A DNA stretch of 64,000 bases from Planotetraspora sp. A-T 1434 (GTDB taxonomy: Bacteria > Actinomycetota > Actinomycetes > Streptosporangiales > Streptosporangiaceae). The stretch covers positions 23,366-87,365 of the forward strand of contig NZ_JAOEGB010000031.1 of NCBI RefSeq assembly GCF_025420585.1, in the 5' to 3' direction. Each line of letters begins with the position of its first letter. Position 1 is the first letter of the stretch. The position numbers were made by a program, and so were the translations under genes. Positions 1 through 7,667 of the stretch are shown one piece after another. The notes below the pieces were generated by a model. It was not told the origin of the DNA. It made no database searches and saw only the letters and a program-made list of their open reading frames with translations.

Positions 1-2
1 CC

Positions 3-2324
3 GCTGATGGCCAGGTGCTCGCCCCGGACACCCTGGAAACGGTCCTCGTCCCGACCGGTGGCACTCGAGCTGATCGGTCGCTTAGCGACGTGCTGTGCCC
101 GGTCGAACACCCCTTGGTCTCCATCGAGACCACGCGGACCATCCTCGCCTCCATCGCGCTCGGGAACCAGGGTGACGCCAGCACGCACCACACCCGCGTC
201 GGCGTCGACGGTTCCTGGCAGATTGGGCTGCTGCATGGGCGCACCACCAGTACTGCCGCGGCCTACATCGGGGTCGCAGCGCGGGAGTCAGAGCGCTTGC
301 GTCGGCTCGCCGTCCTCGACAGCCTTATCGAGGAGCTCGACGGGCGCATCGCCGGCAAGGAGACTGCTATCTCCGGCCTGCGCGCTCGCTTGGAAGAGCT
401 GGATATCGAGTATGGCGAGGCGCGGAACCAGGACCTTGACCTGCGGCAGGCCCGCCAGGACCTGGCCACTGCCCAGGAGCTACTGCAGCAGCGCAGTCAG
501 GAAGTCGACGAAGCGCAGGGTCGGCAGCAGAGCTGTCATAAAGCCGTAGTGGAGGCCGAGAACGTCCTGGATGACTACGCCCGTCCGCGCTCCGTGCCGA
601 CAGACATGGGCTCGATTTCTTTGGAGCGGAACGCGCTGGAGCAGTACCGCTCCGCGGTGACTGATGTATGCCATGAGGCGAAGCAGTGGCGGCAGCTGTG
701 CGAGCGTGCCTCCAAAGCCGAGCAACGCCTTGCCACCTGCGTGAGGCATCGAGGTACCAGAGGTAAAGAACTGACGGAGGCCGAAGGCTTGCTGGCACGC
801 AAGAAGGAGGCACTCGACGTTCACCAGCGCCTTGCTGGCGCAGGCCCGCAGAAGGTACTAGCCAAGCTTGCCACTGCGGAGCAGGAACTCGAGGAGACCG
901 GCAGGGCACTCAAAGACTGCGTTACCGCCTCTCAGGAGGCGTCGTCGGAGGTCGGGGCCCTGAGAGAGGCTGTCGCAAGCGCTGTGAAGGGGTGCGGCAC
1001 ATGCGCGGAAGCCCGCAGCCTCGCTCTGGAAGACTACCGAAGGCTGGCACGGAACGGTTTCCTTGCCCTCGCCCACGTCGATGACGCACCGGCGAGCGAC
1101 GCCGGCCTCGTCGAGGCCCAGGCCCAAGCTGCTGTCCGACGCCTCGCCGACGAGAAATGGAGCGAAAAAGACCGAAATGACGCTCGCGACGAGGTCGATG
1201 AGGAGTTCCGGTCACTCAAGACTAACCTGACCGGCCCCGACTGGCGGCCTCGGGCCGGCAACGACGGTCCGCTGCTCCTGGTCCAGATCTGGCACAACGG
1301 TGTTGTTCGTAGCGTGACCGAGGCCCAGGACATCATGGCCAACGAGATCAGCACCCGGCGCAGCATGCTCGACGACCATGAGCACAAGCTGTTCACCGAG
1401 GTACTCCTCGGCAACCTGGGTGACCACCTGCGCCGCCGCCGAGCCGAGGCAGTCAATCTTGTTGAGCGAATGAACGCTTTGTTGCAGCAGGTTCCCACGG
1501 CCTCCGGGTATTTGATGAAGCTCAAGTGGGAGCCCGCACCGCGGCAAACCCCCGAGGTGAAGGCGGCATTGGAAGCGCTCGACGGGCAGGCGAGCAAGCA
1601 CCTTCCCGAGGCCGCACGCGAACAGCTCATCCGCTTCCTGGTCGGCCAGGTGGAAGACGCCCGGGCCCGTGAGGCCACCGCCGATTGGCGCGTCCACCTT
1701 CGTCAGGCCCTGGACTACCGCTCGTGGAGCCGTATCCGCATCCGCTACAAGCCCGGTCCCCTGGCGAGGTGGACCGATCTCACGGACGACAAGCACCAAC
1801 TCGGGTCCGGCGGTGAGAAAGCTGTCATGCTCCAACTCCCTCTCCTGGTAGCAGCAGCCGCCCACTACACAGGAGCGTTGCCGACCGCGCCGCGGCCGGT
1901 CTACCTCGACGAGGCGTTCGCAGGCATCGACACACCGATGCGCGGCCGCTGTCTGGGCTTGCTCACCAGCCTGGACCTCGATGTCGTCATGGCCAGCCAC
2001 GACGAGTGGGGCTTCCATCAGGAAGTTCCCGGCGTCGCCACCTACCAGCTTTTCCGGCATCCCAACATCCCAGGCGTCCTGACCACTCCGATCATCTGGG
2101 ACGGCGCCCGCCGCCACGATCTGCCTGACCCCGCGCTACGGTTCGGCGACGGCCACGAGGCGGGCATCGACTGGGGAGACGACACGGACGACTACCTAGA
2201 CGACGAATTCGATGACGAGGAGGAGAACGAAGGCATGGACGAGTACCCAGAGGCGGGTGATCGCGAAAGCGGCGAGGAGGAGCTGGAAGACGAGGAGGAC
2301 GAAGACGACGATGACGAGGACTGA
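3..2324 (+). CDS. jetC: Wadjet-type JetC (TIGR02680-like SMC/SbcC ATPase), 5' truncated by window edge
   Basis: The frame is open to the first base of the window, so only the C-terminal ~770 residues are present; the family is usually about 1300-1400 residues and the N-terminal Walker A half lies outside. Most of the visible part is charged, heptad-like coiled coil. The ABC/SMC C-terminal signature is clear: LGSGGEKAV (about 1799-1826), then Walker B PVYLDEAFAGID (about 1898-1932) and a MASHDEWG H-loop region (about 1990-2013). The last 45 residues (about 2190-2321) are almost entirely Asp/Glu, an unusual acidic tail. The stop overlaps the start of the next gene (a DUF2399-like protein) by 14 bp, which is the JetC-JetD arrangement of the TIGR02677-02680 type of Wadjet, a plasmid-cleaving SMC system. 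Seen: the ATPase signature and the gene pair. Inferred: the Wadjet assignment, since jetA and jetB are not visible. Confidence 0.8.
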   Translation, partial: ADGQVLAPDTLETVLVPTGGTRADRSLSDVLCPVEHPLVSIETTRTILASIALGNQGDASTHHTRVGVDGSWQIGLLHGRTTSTAAAYIGVAARESERLRRLAVLDSLIEELDGRIAGKETAISGLRARLEELDIEYGEARNQDLDLRQARQDLATAQELLQQRSQEVDEAQGRQQSCHKAVVEAENVLDDYARPRSVPTDMGSISLERNALEQYRSAVTDVCHEAKQWRQLCERASKAEQRLATCVRHRGTRGKELTEAEGLLARKKEALDVHQRLAGAGPQKVLAKLATAEQELEETGRALKDCVTASQEASSEVGALREAVASAVKGCGTCAEARSLALEDYRRLARNGFLALAHVDDAPASDAGLVEAQAQAAVRRLADEKWSEKDRNDARDEVDEEFRSLKTNLTGPDWRPRAGNDGPLLLVQIWHNGVVRSVTEAQDIMANEISTRRSMLDDHEHKLFTEVLLGNLGDHLRRRRAEAVNLVERMNALLQQVPTASGYLMKLKWEPAPRQTPEVKAALEALDGQASKHLPEAAREQLIRFLVGQVEDARAREATADWRVHLRQALDYRSWSRIRIRYKPGPLARWTDLTDDKHQLGSGGEKAVMLQLPLLVAAAAHYTGALPTAPRPVYLDEAFAGIDTPMRGRCLGLLTSLDLDVVMASHDEWGFHQEVPGVATYQLFRHPNIPGVLTTPIIWDGARRHDLPDPALRFGDGHEAGIDWGDDTDDYLDDEFDDEEENEGMDEYPEAGDRESGEEELEDEEDEDDDDED

Positions 2325-3585
2325 GCTGCCCGAGGGCCTCGCCGATTGGGCGCGGACCGACGGCGGAGCAGCGTTTTGCGCAGTTCTACGCCAGCGGGTC
2401 TACAACGGCGGCGGCCTGGACAAGCCAATGAACCTCGCCATGACCGCACGTCAGCGGGCCGACATCCTGGACCTGTTCGGCGCAGGCAGCGTCAGCGAGC
2501 GAGCTGTCCATCTAGGCCGCGCCAACCAGGCCCTGCTCGACAGCACATACAGCACTACCTTGCGTCACCTTCTCATCGGCACCGGTGGCCCACTGCGCAC
2601 CAAGCGCGGCCAGGCGAGGTACCGGCGCATCGCAAAGAAGGCCCGCATCCTCAATGCCCGCGCCGACCTGCACTGCAGGCTTGTGGGTATCCCCGAACTC
2701 GCCAACGAACTCGCCCTGCTCACCGCACTCAGCAACGACACCCGATGGGTGCCTCCCGCGGACTCCGCCGCCGCCACCAAGAACTGGAACACCTATGCGG
2801 CAGCGCTCAAAGCGGCCGCCGAGTGGTTCCAGGGCCGCAACCGTAACTGGAAGTTCGCCGAACGCGAGCTGGCCGTCCGTGCCCTGGGCGGCAGTAAGAA
2901 GTGGACGGATCCCGCCAAGGCGGCCTTCAGCAGACTGATCGGGATCCAGTTCGAGAAAGCCGTCTACACCGCAGACACCGGCATCCGCATGCTTGGGCCG
3001 CTTAGCTGGAAACTGTCCTCCTTGGTCGCAGACGCATCAGCAGCCCGGCCGTTCGTGGCGCTACCTGGTACGGCCGCGGCTACACAGGGAACCCTGGAGA
3101 TTCCCGCCCGGGGGATCCTCCTCATCGAGAACCAGGAGACCTTCCAAGCGCTTAGCCGTACCCCTGTCCATGAGACATGGCTGTGCATCTGGATGGAGGG
3201 CTACGCCTCCGACGCCCTCGCGCACTTCCTGGCCCGGATGCCCGACATCCCCATGGCCGCCTGGGGCGATCTCGACCCGCCCGGCATCGAGATCATTCTC
3301 AACCTGTCGACGAAATGTGGCCGCACCATCCACCCCGTCGCCATGGACGCCGACCTTTATGCGGCGGGCTACATGCTTGACGAAGACACCGAAGACCGCA
3401 GGAACTGGTGCCGCCAGGCACAAGAGCTCGCAACAAGAGCACCGAAGCCCTTCCAGGCTCTCGCCGAAGCCATCGCCCGCAACGACGGATACCGGTGCGA
3501 GCAGGAAGGACTGCACGAACTCGTCTTGCCTACCCTCCAAGAGCGCCTTGACCAGCTGCTGCCGACGACCGTTCCGCTGGCATGA
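2311..3585 (+). CDS. jetD: Wadjet-type JetD (TIGR02679/DUF2399-like Toprim nuclease subunit)
   Basis: 424 residues. Start chosen at ATG 2311, inside the jetC acidic tail, because the upstream part of the open frame is only a shadow of that tail and homologous-looking sequence (TELPEGLADWARTDGG) begins here; a GGAGG lies about 15 bases upstream. The C-terminal half carries Toprim-like acidic motifs: LLIENQETF (about 3118-3144) and WGDLDPPGIEI (about 3262-3294), matching the E and DxD positions expected for DUF2399, the topoisomerase VI-A-like nuclease of Wadjet. In Wadjet systems JetD cleaves DNA that the SMC-like JetABC complex has extruded, restricting plasmids. It is translationally coupled to jetC and is the last gene of this operon in the window. 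Subtype (II versus III in published nomenclature) is not asserted. Confidence 0.78.
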   Translation: MTRTELPEGLADWARTDGGAAFCAVLRQRVYNGGGLDKPMNLAMTARQRADILDLFGAGSVSERAVHLGRANQALLDSTYSTTLRHLLIGTGGPLRTKRGQARYRRIAKKARILNARADLHCRLVGIPELANELALLTALSNDTRWVPPADSAAATKNWNTYAAALKAAAEWFQGRNRNWKFAERELAVRALGGSKKWTDPAKAAFSRLIGIQFEKAVYTADTGIRMLGPLSWKLSSLVADASAARPFVALPGTAAATQGTLEIPARGILLIENQETFQALSRTPVHETWLCIWMEGYASDALAHFLARMPDIPMAAWGDLDPPGIEIILNLSTKCGRTIHPVAMDADLYAAGYMLDEDTEDRRNWCRQAQELATRAPKPFQALAEAIARNDGYRCEQEGLHELVLPTLQERLDQLLPTTVPLA

Positions 3586-3750
3586 GGACCAAACCGGCGC
3601 GGGCGGCCACAATGCCGCTGCAGTAACGATCTAAGGCTCGCCTCGGCGTCGGGGGAAAATGACCTCCAACGGCGGACGAGCTCTACGATCCGCCAGCCCT
3701 GATACTTCCCGACTGGGCGCAACTACGATGGCGGGAACGCGCGGGGCTGG

Positions 3751-4066
3751 GAAGATCGCCATGATGGCGAGGGTCCGCCAAGGCCGGGCTCCTTCGACTG
3801 TTCCGGCCTGACCATGCGTGCCTACCAGTACGCCGGGACCCTGCTGCCCCGCGTGGCCGGCGACCAGTAGCGCCAGGGGCCGGCTGTTGCTCGCGGCCAG
3901 GAGCAGCCCGGCGACTTGGTCTTTCATGCACCCGGGAGCGGGCGGCCCGGGCACGTCGGGATCGTCGTTGCCCCCGGCCAGATGATCCACGCACCCCGCA
4001 CTGAAGACGTTGTGCGCTACGCAACCTATTCCGCTCGTTCTGACGTGGTCGGGTTCATCCGACCGG
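3751..4066 (+). pseudogene. NlpC/P60 cell-wall peptidase remnant with in-frame TAG
   Basis: One continuous frame reads GSFDCSGLTMRAYQYAG with the catalytic Cys at 3799-3801, then LLPRVAGDQ, then a TAG stop at 3868-3870, then in the same frame RQGPAVARGQEQPGDLVFHA and GRPGHVGIVVAPG, with the catalytic His region following, ending near GFIRPA. In intact NlpC/P60 domains the codon at the TAG position is usually Tyr (DQY..G), so a TAC/TAT to TAG change explains the stop. No convincing N-terminal region or start is visible between the jetD stop (3585) and 3750. Such peptidases are common in actinomycete conjugative/integrative elements and the next fragment is an excisionase-like HTH. Alternative: a shortened gene restarting after the stop, but it would lack the catalytic Cys. 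Confidence 0.7.
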
Positions 4067-4085
4067 CACTTTCATGGGAGAAGAG

Positions 4086-4303
4086 ATGGGGGCTCACCTG
4101 GCGGAGCTGCGGCAGCTCCCAGCTACCGTCGGCTTGCTCACCGCCGCCCAGGCTCTTGGCCTCGGCCGAACTAAGGCGTACGAGTTGGCGAATAAGGGCG
4201 AGTTCCCCTGCCGCATCATCCACGTCGGCGTGGCTATGGGGTACCCATCGCCGATTTGCCGAAGCTTCTCGGCGTTGATCTTCCAACATCGAACCGGACA
4301 TGA
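4086..4303 (+). pseudogene. Excisionase-like helix-turn-helix gene, frameshifted
   Basis: From ATG 4086 the protein starts MGAHLAELRQLP and continues VGLLTAAQALGLGRTKAYEL, the winged-HTH pattern of small actinomycete excisionase/AlpA-like DNA-binding proteins. After GEFPCRIIHVG the frame runs into unrelated sequence, but the frame shifted by one reads RGYGVPIADLPKLLGV and ends at TGA 4301-4303, exactly the ending expected for this family. A single-base deletion around 4226-4232 therefore explains the break. No integrase follows. With the NlpC/P60 remnant just upstream this looks like the stump of an integrative element. It could still make a truncated DNA-binding protein. Confidence 0.72.
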
Positions 4304-4346
4304 GATCGGTGGACGACGGCCCGCATCTGGGCTGTCACCAGGGCGG

Positions 4347-5054
4347 TCACTGCCGATGCGCGTTCACACAGGCGTGCATGTCGTCGAGGAAGGATGGGCC
4401 GTAGCGATCGTTTACGTGGTTGCTGTTCCACAGTCCGGAGCCGGCTACTCTAGCGTTGGCGGTGTGCAGGCCAAGCCAGCCGGGGGAGGGTGGGTCTATT
4501 CCTCCGGTGCGCTGGGAGAGAAGCGAGATCGCGTTGGCTTCGATGGTGCCGCGTTGGGCGCGGTCTGGTACATCGAGCCAGAGCAGCGGCATGGCAGCGA
4601 TGTGCGCGGTCACCGCGAGTTCGAGTGGGCGCTCGGCTTGTCGCTGCTGGGAGGTCGCGCGGATCTTCGGCCAGGACTGCGCTATCTCTTCGGGCCAGCC
4701 GCCGGTGGCGAGGAGGGCATTGCCGACATGGAGGCGAAACACTGAGCCGCGGTGGTTGCCGCCGCCTGGGTTGGTTCCGCCCACGTGGCCACGGTGTTGA
4801 GCGAGCCGCGCCCACAAGGTGGAGCGCGAGGTCGCGATCAGTGCGTGGGTACCTACACGGACGACACGGGGCCGATTTCCGTCGGCGCGAGTCTCGCCGT
4901 CTTGGAAGAAGAAATACACGCCGTGCGTTGGCCAGCCGCTGGCAGCGGAACAGTCGCGGAGGCGGCGTGCTCCACCGGTCCGCTCAGCCAGCGCGTCGAG
5001 AAGGGCGTAGAACCGGTCGGTGTCTTTTCGGCGTTGTGACTCGACGTTGTTCAT
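4347..5054 (-). CDS. GIY-YIG-like nuclease domain protein
   Basis: 235 residues from ATG 5054, which overlaps the stop of the upstream gene as ATGA; the open frame extends upstream but lacks natural sequence there. The protein contains a GIY-YIG-like layout: THGVYFFFQDGE, then RVVRVGTHAL (the second, YIG-like strand), LWARLAQHRG carrying the Arg position, and TIEANAISLLSQ carrying a candidate Glu. GGNHRGSVFR lies between. GIY-YIG domains cleave DNA with a single metal. It is the last gene of a five-gene minus-strand operon that also encodes an SF1 helicase and a PD-(D/E)XK-like protein, which supports a nucleic-acid role. The motif match is by eye and the fold assignment is moderate. Confidence 0.6.
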   Translation of the reverse strand: MNNVESQRRKDTDRFYALLDALAERTGGARRLRDCSAASGWPTHGVYFFFQDGETRADGNRPRVVRVGTHALIATSRSTLWARLAQHRGHVGGTNPGGGNHRGSVFRLHVGNALLATGGWPEEIAQSWPKIRATSQQRQAERPLELAVTAHIAAMPLLWLDVPDRAQRGTIEANAISLLSQRTGGIDPPSPGWLGLHTANARVAGSGLWNSNHVNDRYGPSFLDDMHACVNAHRQ

Positions 5055-5995
5055 GTTAAGTGCTCCACCGTGACGCCCACAGGGTAGGACTCGATGGGGC
5101 GTCTCATCCAAAAACAGGCGAATGCGGAGCCGAGTCGGCGTGGCGTCTCGCGCATGGCTCCGCCGCCGGCTACGCCGCTGACAGTCACCAAGAGGGCGGC
5201 GAGCCCGGCGCGCCGCCATCGCACGCGTCGTAGCAGCCGCGCGTAGTCGGTGCTGGCTGCCGCGAAGGCCACGACGGCCGGTACGCCCACGCGGCGGGCT
5301 TCCGCGATAAGGAGGTCTTCGAGGAGACCGTGTGGCCAATCGGCTAAATGCATGATCTTGTCGTAGTTGCCGATTGGTTCGTTGGCGCGCAGCAGCCCGT
5401 ATCCGCCGCTGAGGATGACCAGCGGTGCGTCCTCTGACACGGCGTTGGCGAGCGCATCTTGGGCGGCGACGTAGAACTCTCCGGTGTAGCGGCGCCAGGC
5501 GGCCAGCGTGTGGTGTTCGTCAACATGGGCTGCCTCTCGGGTGCGTTCACGGGCCGCTAGCAGCGCAGGTGGCCACGGCGCTGCCCGTTCGATCCGGGCA
5601 TCTCCGCCGCCACGCTTGCGTTTCGAGCAAGGAATCACCAGAAGCGCGCCACGGGGTTCAGTCTCCTGCAACACCCGTATGCCGCTGCCGGGCGATGCGG
5701 TCGTCGTATTCGGCCTTGGTGGGGGCCCTGGGGTCGTGAGGCTCGGGTCGCTGCGGCGGAAGGTGACTGATCGTCCTGGCTCCACCTCAGCGAGGGTGTA
5801 GCCGGCCGCACGCCACGCGCGGATGTGAGACCGGTCACCGTGCCACCACTGCGGATGATGGCGGGTCGCCGAGGCCGGAATCGCCCCGACGATCCGGATC
5901 AGTTCGTCCCAAGACAGGGTCGCCTGGTCTTCGGAGCGGGCGGACAGGAACGCGGTGAGCTTGGCCCAGTCGGCCCGCCTGCCCTCAGCCGGCAC
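5051..5995 (-). CDS. Two-domain protein: DUF7662-like N-terminus and YaaA/DUF6884-like C-terminus
   Basis: 314 residues if started at GTG 5995, which overlaps the end of the upstream nuclease gene by 11 bp; sequence before that point is shadow of the upstream gene. The first ~75 residues (ADWAKLTAFLSARS, LSWDELIRIVG, HPQWWHGD, IRAWRAAGY) look like the small domain now called DUF7662. A low-complexity linker follows, then a YaaA/DUF6884-like region: LLVIPCSKRKRGGG, DEHHTLAAWRRYTGEFY, VILSGGYGLLRANEPIGNYD. YaaA-type proteins bind nucleic acid and DUF6884 relatives are linked to modified-base metabolism or genome conflict. The start of the GIY-YIG gene overlaps this stop by 4 bp, so they are co-translated. 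Exact activity is unknown. Confidence 0.6.
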   Translation of the reverse strand: MPAEGRRADWAKLTAFLSARSEDQATLSWDELIRIVGAIPASATRHHPQWWHGDRSHIRAWRAAGYTLAEVEPGRSVTFRRSDPSLTTPGPPPRPNTTTASPGSGIRVLQETEPRGALLVIPCSKRKRGGGDARIERAAPWPPALLAARERTREAAHVDEHHTLAAWRRYTGEFYVAAQDALANAVSEDAPLVILSGGYGLLRANEPIGNYDKIMHLADWPHGLLEDLLIAEARRVGVPAVVAFAAASTDYARLLRRVRWRRAGLAALLVTVSGVAGGGAMRETPRRLGSAFACFWMRRPIESYPVGVTVEHLT

Positions 5996-6917
5996 GGCGG
6001 CCCACCTGCCAGACGTGACGGCATCCTTGGCAGCGGTACACGTCCCAGTCGACGTAGTGCCATGGCGCCATCGTGTCATCAGCGGCGGCATCGACGTCGT
6101 CGTAGGCCCATCCGCGGTACGCGCCGGCCTCGACATCCGCGGACCCGCACCGTCGGCACACTGTTCGAGGTGTCCGCGACCAACGGTGATCACAGGGAGT
6201 GCACACCAGGCTGATGCGTCCATCAGGCAGCGGACTTCCCAGTACGTCTTCTTCAGATCCGCAGATCGGGCAGTCCAGCTCCGTGCGCGGCCCTTTCAGT
6301 AGGCCGTCGCGATGACGAAGGCGCGGCACGCCATCATGATCGACCTCGACGTCGAAGACGCGTCGTATACCGGGTGCTACTGCCCAAAACACCACCGGAG
6401 CAAGCCTCGCCATCGCGGCGACCTTCCGCTGCGTCGTATTCGTCGGCGCGGCAATCTGGTCCGACGTGACGGCGCCCATCTCGGCGAGCATGCGGTCCAA
6501 CGACGCGGCGTCGCGCTTGGCCTCGGCCACCACCACCGCTCGTCCGCTGTCGTCAAGGGCCGCCAAATCCAGCGCGTCGTACTCGAACGCAACCCGCCGC
6601 GCTGGCCAGCCGTGCTGAAGCACCAGCTCGGAAAACGCCGCGATCTGAACCAAGTACTCACGATTAAGCGACGGAGCCGGACCTCGAGAGAACAGGTTGT
6701 AGGGCCCCTTGCCCTGGGCTGCCCCCGCGAGCCGGAACACCCCATCAGGCTGCACCTCCACCAACCCGGCGCCACGAGCCAGCGCCAGCCCGTTCGCCTC
6801 ATCCTCATGCAGCGGCGGCGTAAGACGCAGGGCCCCATCCGGCAGCCCCCGCTCGCGGGCGAACGCCAACGCCCAAGTGCTCAGCTGACCGCCGGACAGC
6901 GCGAGGAGATCATCCAT
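5985..6917 (-). CDS. PD-(D/E)XK-like nuclease with two zinc ribbons
   Basis: 310 residues from ATG 6917 (MDDLLALSGG). The middle shows FEYDALDLAAL followed by VVVAEAKRDA, spacing an Asp (residue 114 or 117) and an E-x-K (E132, K134) as in PD-(D/E)XK restriction-type nucleases. The C-terminal third has eight cysteines in four CxxC pairs (about 216/219, 239/242, 254/257, 296/299), consistent with two zinc ribbons. Next gene downstream overlaps by 11 bp; upstream is a frameshifted gene and then a large SF1 helicase. I infer a DNA-targeting nuclease working with the helicase. The N-terminal ~100 residues match nothing I recognise. Confidence 0.6.
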   Translation of the reverse strand: MDDLLALSGGQLSTWALAFARERGLPDGALRLTPPLHEDEANGLALARGAGLVEVQPDGVFRLAGAAQGKGPYNLFSRGPAPSLNREYLVQIAAFSELVLQHGWPARRVAFEYDALDLAALDDSGRAVVVAEAKRDAASLDRMLAEMGAVTSDQIAAPTNTTQRKVAAMARLAPVVFWAVAPGIRRVFDVEVDHDGVPRLRHRDGLLKGPRTELDCPICGSEEDVLGSPLPDGRISLVCTPCDHRWSRTPRTVCRRCGSADVEAGAYRGWAYDDVDAAADDTMAPWHYVDWDVYRCQGCRHVWQVGRRAG

Positions 6918-6982
6918 GGCTACTCCTGATACCTCGCCCTGACCATAAACCGCCCAACCGACAAAAGCGCGCCACATCAAAG

Positions 6983-7667
6983 TTAGGCCCCGGCGGCGAT
7001 GGGAGGCGACGCCGACAATGTAGCCACTGGTGATGTGGGGGAAGTCCAGGACCCGAAGGCGGCCCGGTCTCGTCGGTCAGGCGGGACCTCCCACAGGGCC
7101 AGGGAGTGGGCGTTGATGCCGCAGACGCGGCCGAGTGCGTCCTCGAAGCCGCAGACCGCGTGCGGATTGCGGGGCCTGGCGCCGCCGGTGTCCGGCTCGC
7201 GCCAGGCGACGATGTCGGCTTTCTCGTCGCCGGGCCAGACCGGGCCCAGCAGCACCCGCACGCTCTGCGCCTGATATCGGAAGGCGGCGTGGAACTGCTC
7301 GGCGGCCAGCCATGCGAGCACCCAGTGCCCACTGCCATTCAGACCAGGCCGTGAGCCGTTCGGGTAGGTCCTGCCGTACCAGTTTCGCGATCGCGCGTAC
7401 CGGCTTGCGGTCGCCGCCCGCGCGGCGGGTTTTCGGTCAGCCGGGCGAGCAGCGGGTGCACGATGGTGCGGCGGCTGCGGGCAACGAGTGTGAGGCCGTG
7501 CCCGCACCGAGCTTCTTTTGCGGAACGGAGTGAAAGGCGGCGACCTCAGCGCGGCAGGCCAGTAGTGCGACGCACTCGGCGTACAGCTCGACCAGCCCGG
7601 CCGCTTCGGGCACGGGCAGGTCGGCGACGAGAGCGAGGAGGTTACTGGCCGGGTCGTGGATCGTCAA
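6983..7667 (-). pseudogene. Decayed gene with several frameshifts (unknown family)
   Basis: Natural-looking protein sequence moves between frames. From a TTG at 7667, overlapping the helicase stop as TTGA, one frame reads LLALVADLPVPEAAGLVEL and AEVAAFHSVPQKKLG; a second frame then gives TIVHPLLARLTEN; a third gives VRAIAKLVRQDLPERLTAW; finally a fourth segment reads HWVLAWLAAEQFHAAFRY, NPHAVCGFEDALGRVCGINA and ends at 6983. At least three frameshifts between about 7500 and 7330 are needed to join them. The gene was once co-translated with the helicase. I do not recognise the family. Alternative: sequencing errors in GC-rich runs would restore a gene of about 225 residues. Confidence 0.6.

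Noticed and set aside
2190..2324. GAG/GAC-rich repetitive stretch that looked like a tandem repeat
   Set aside because: It is the codon pattern of the acidic JetC tail without a fixed unit length.
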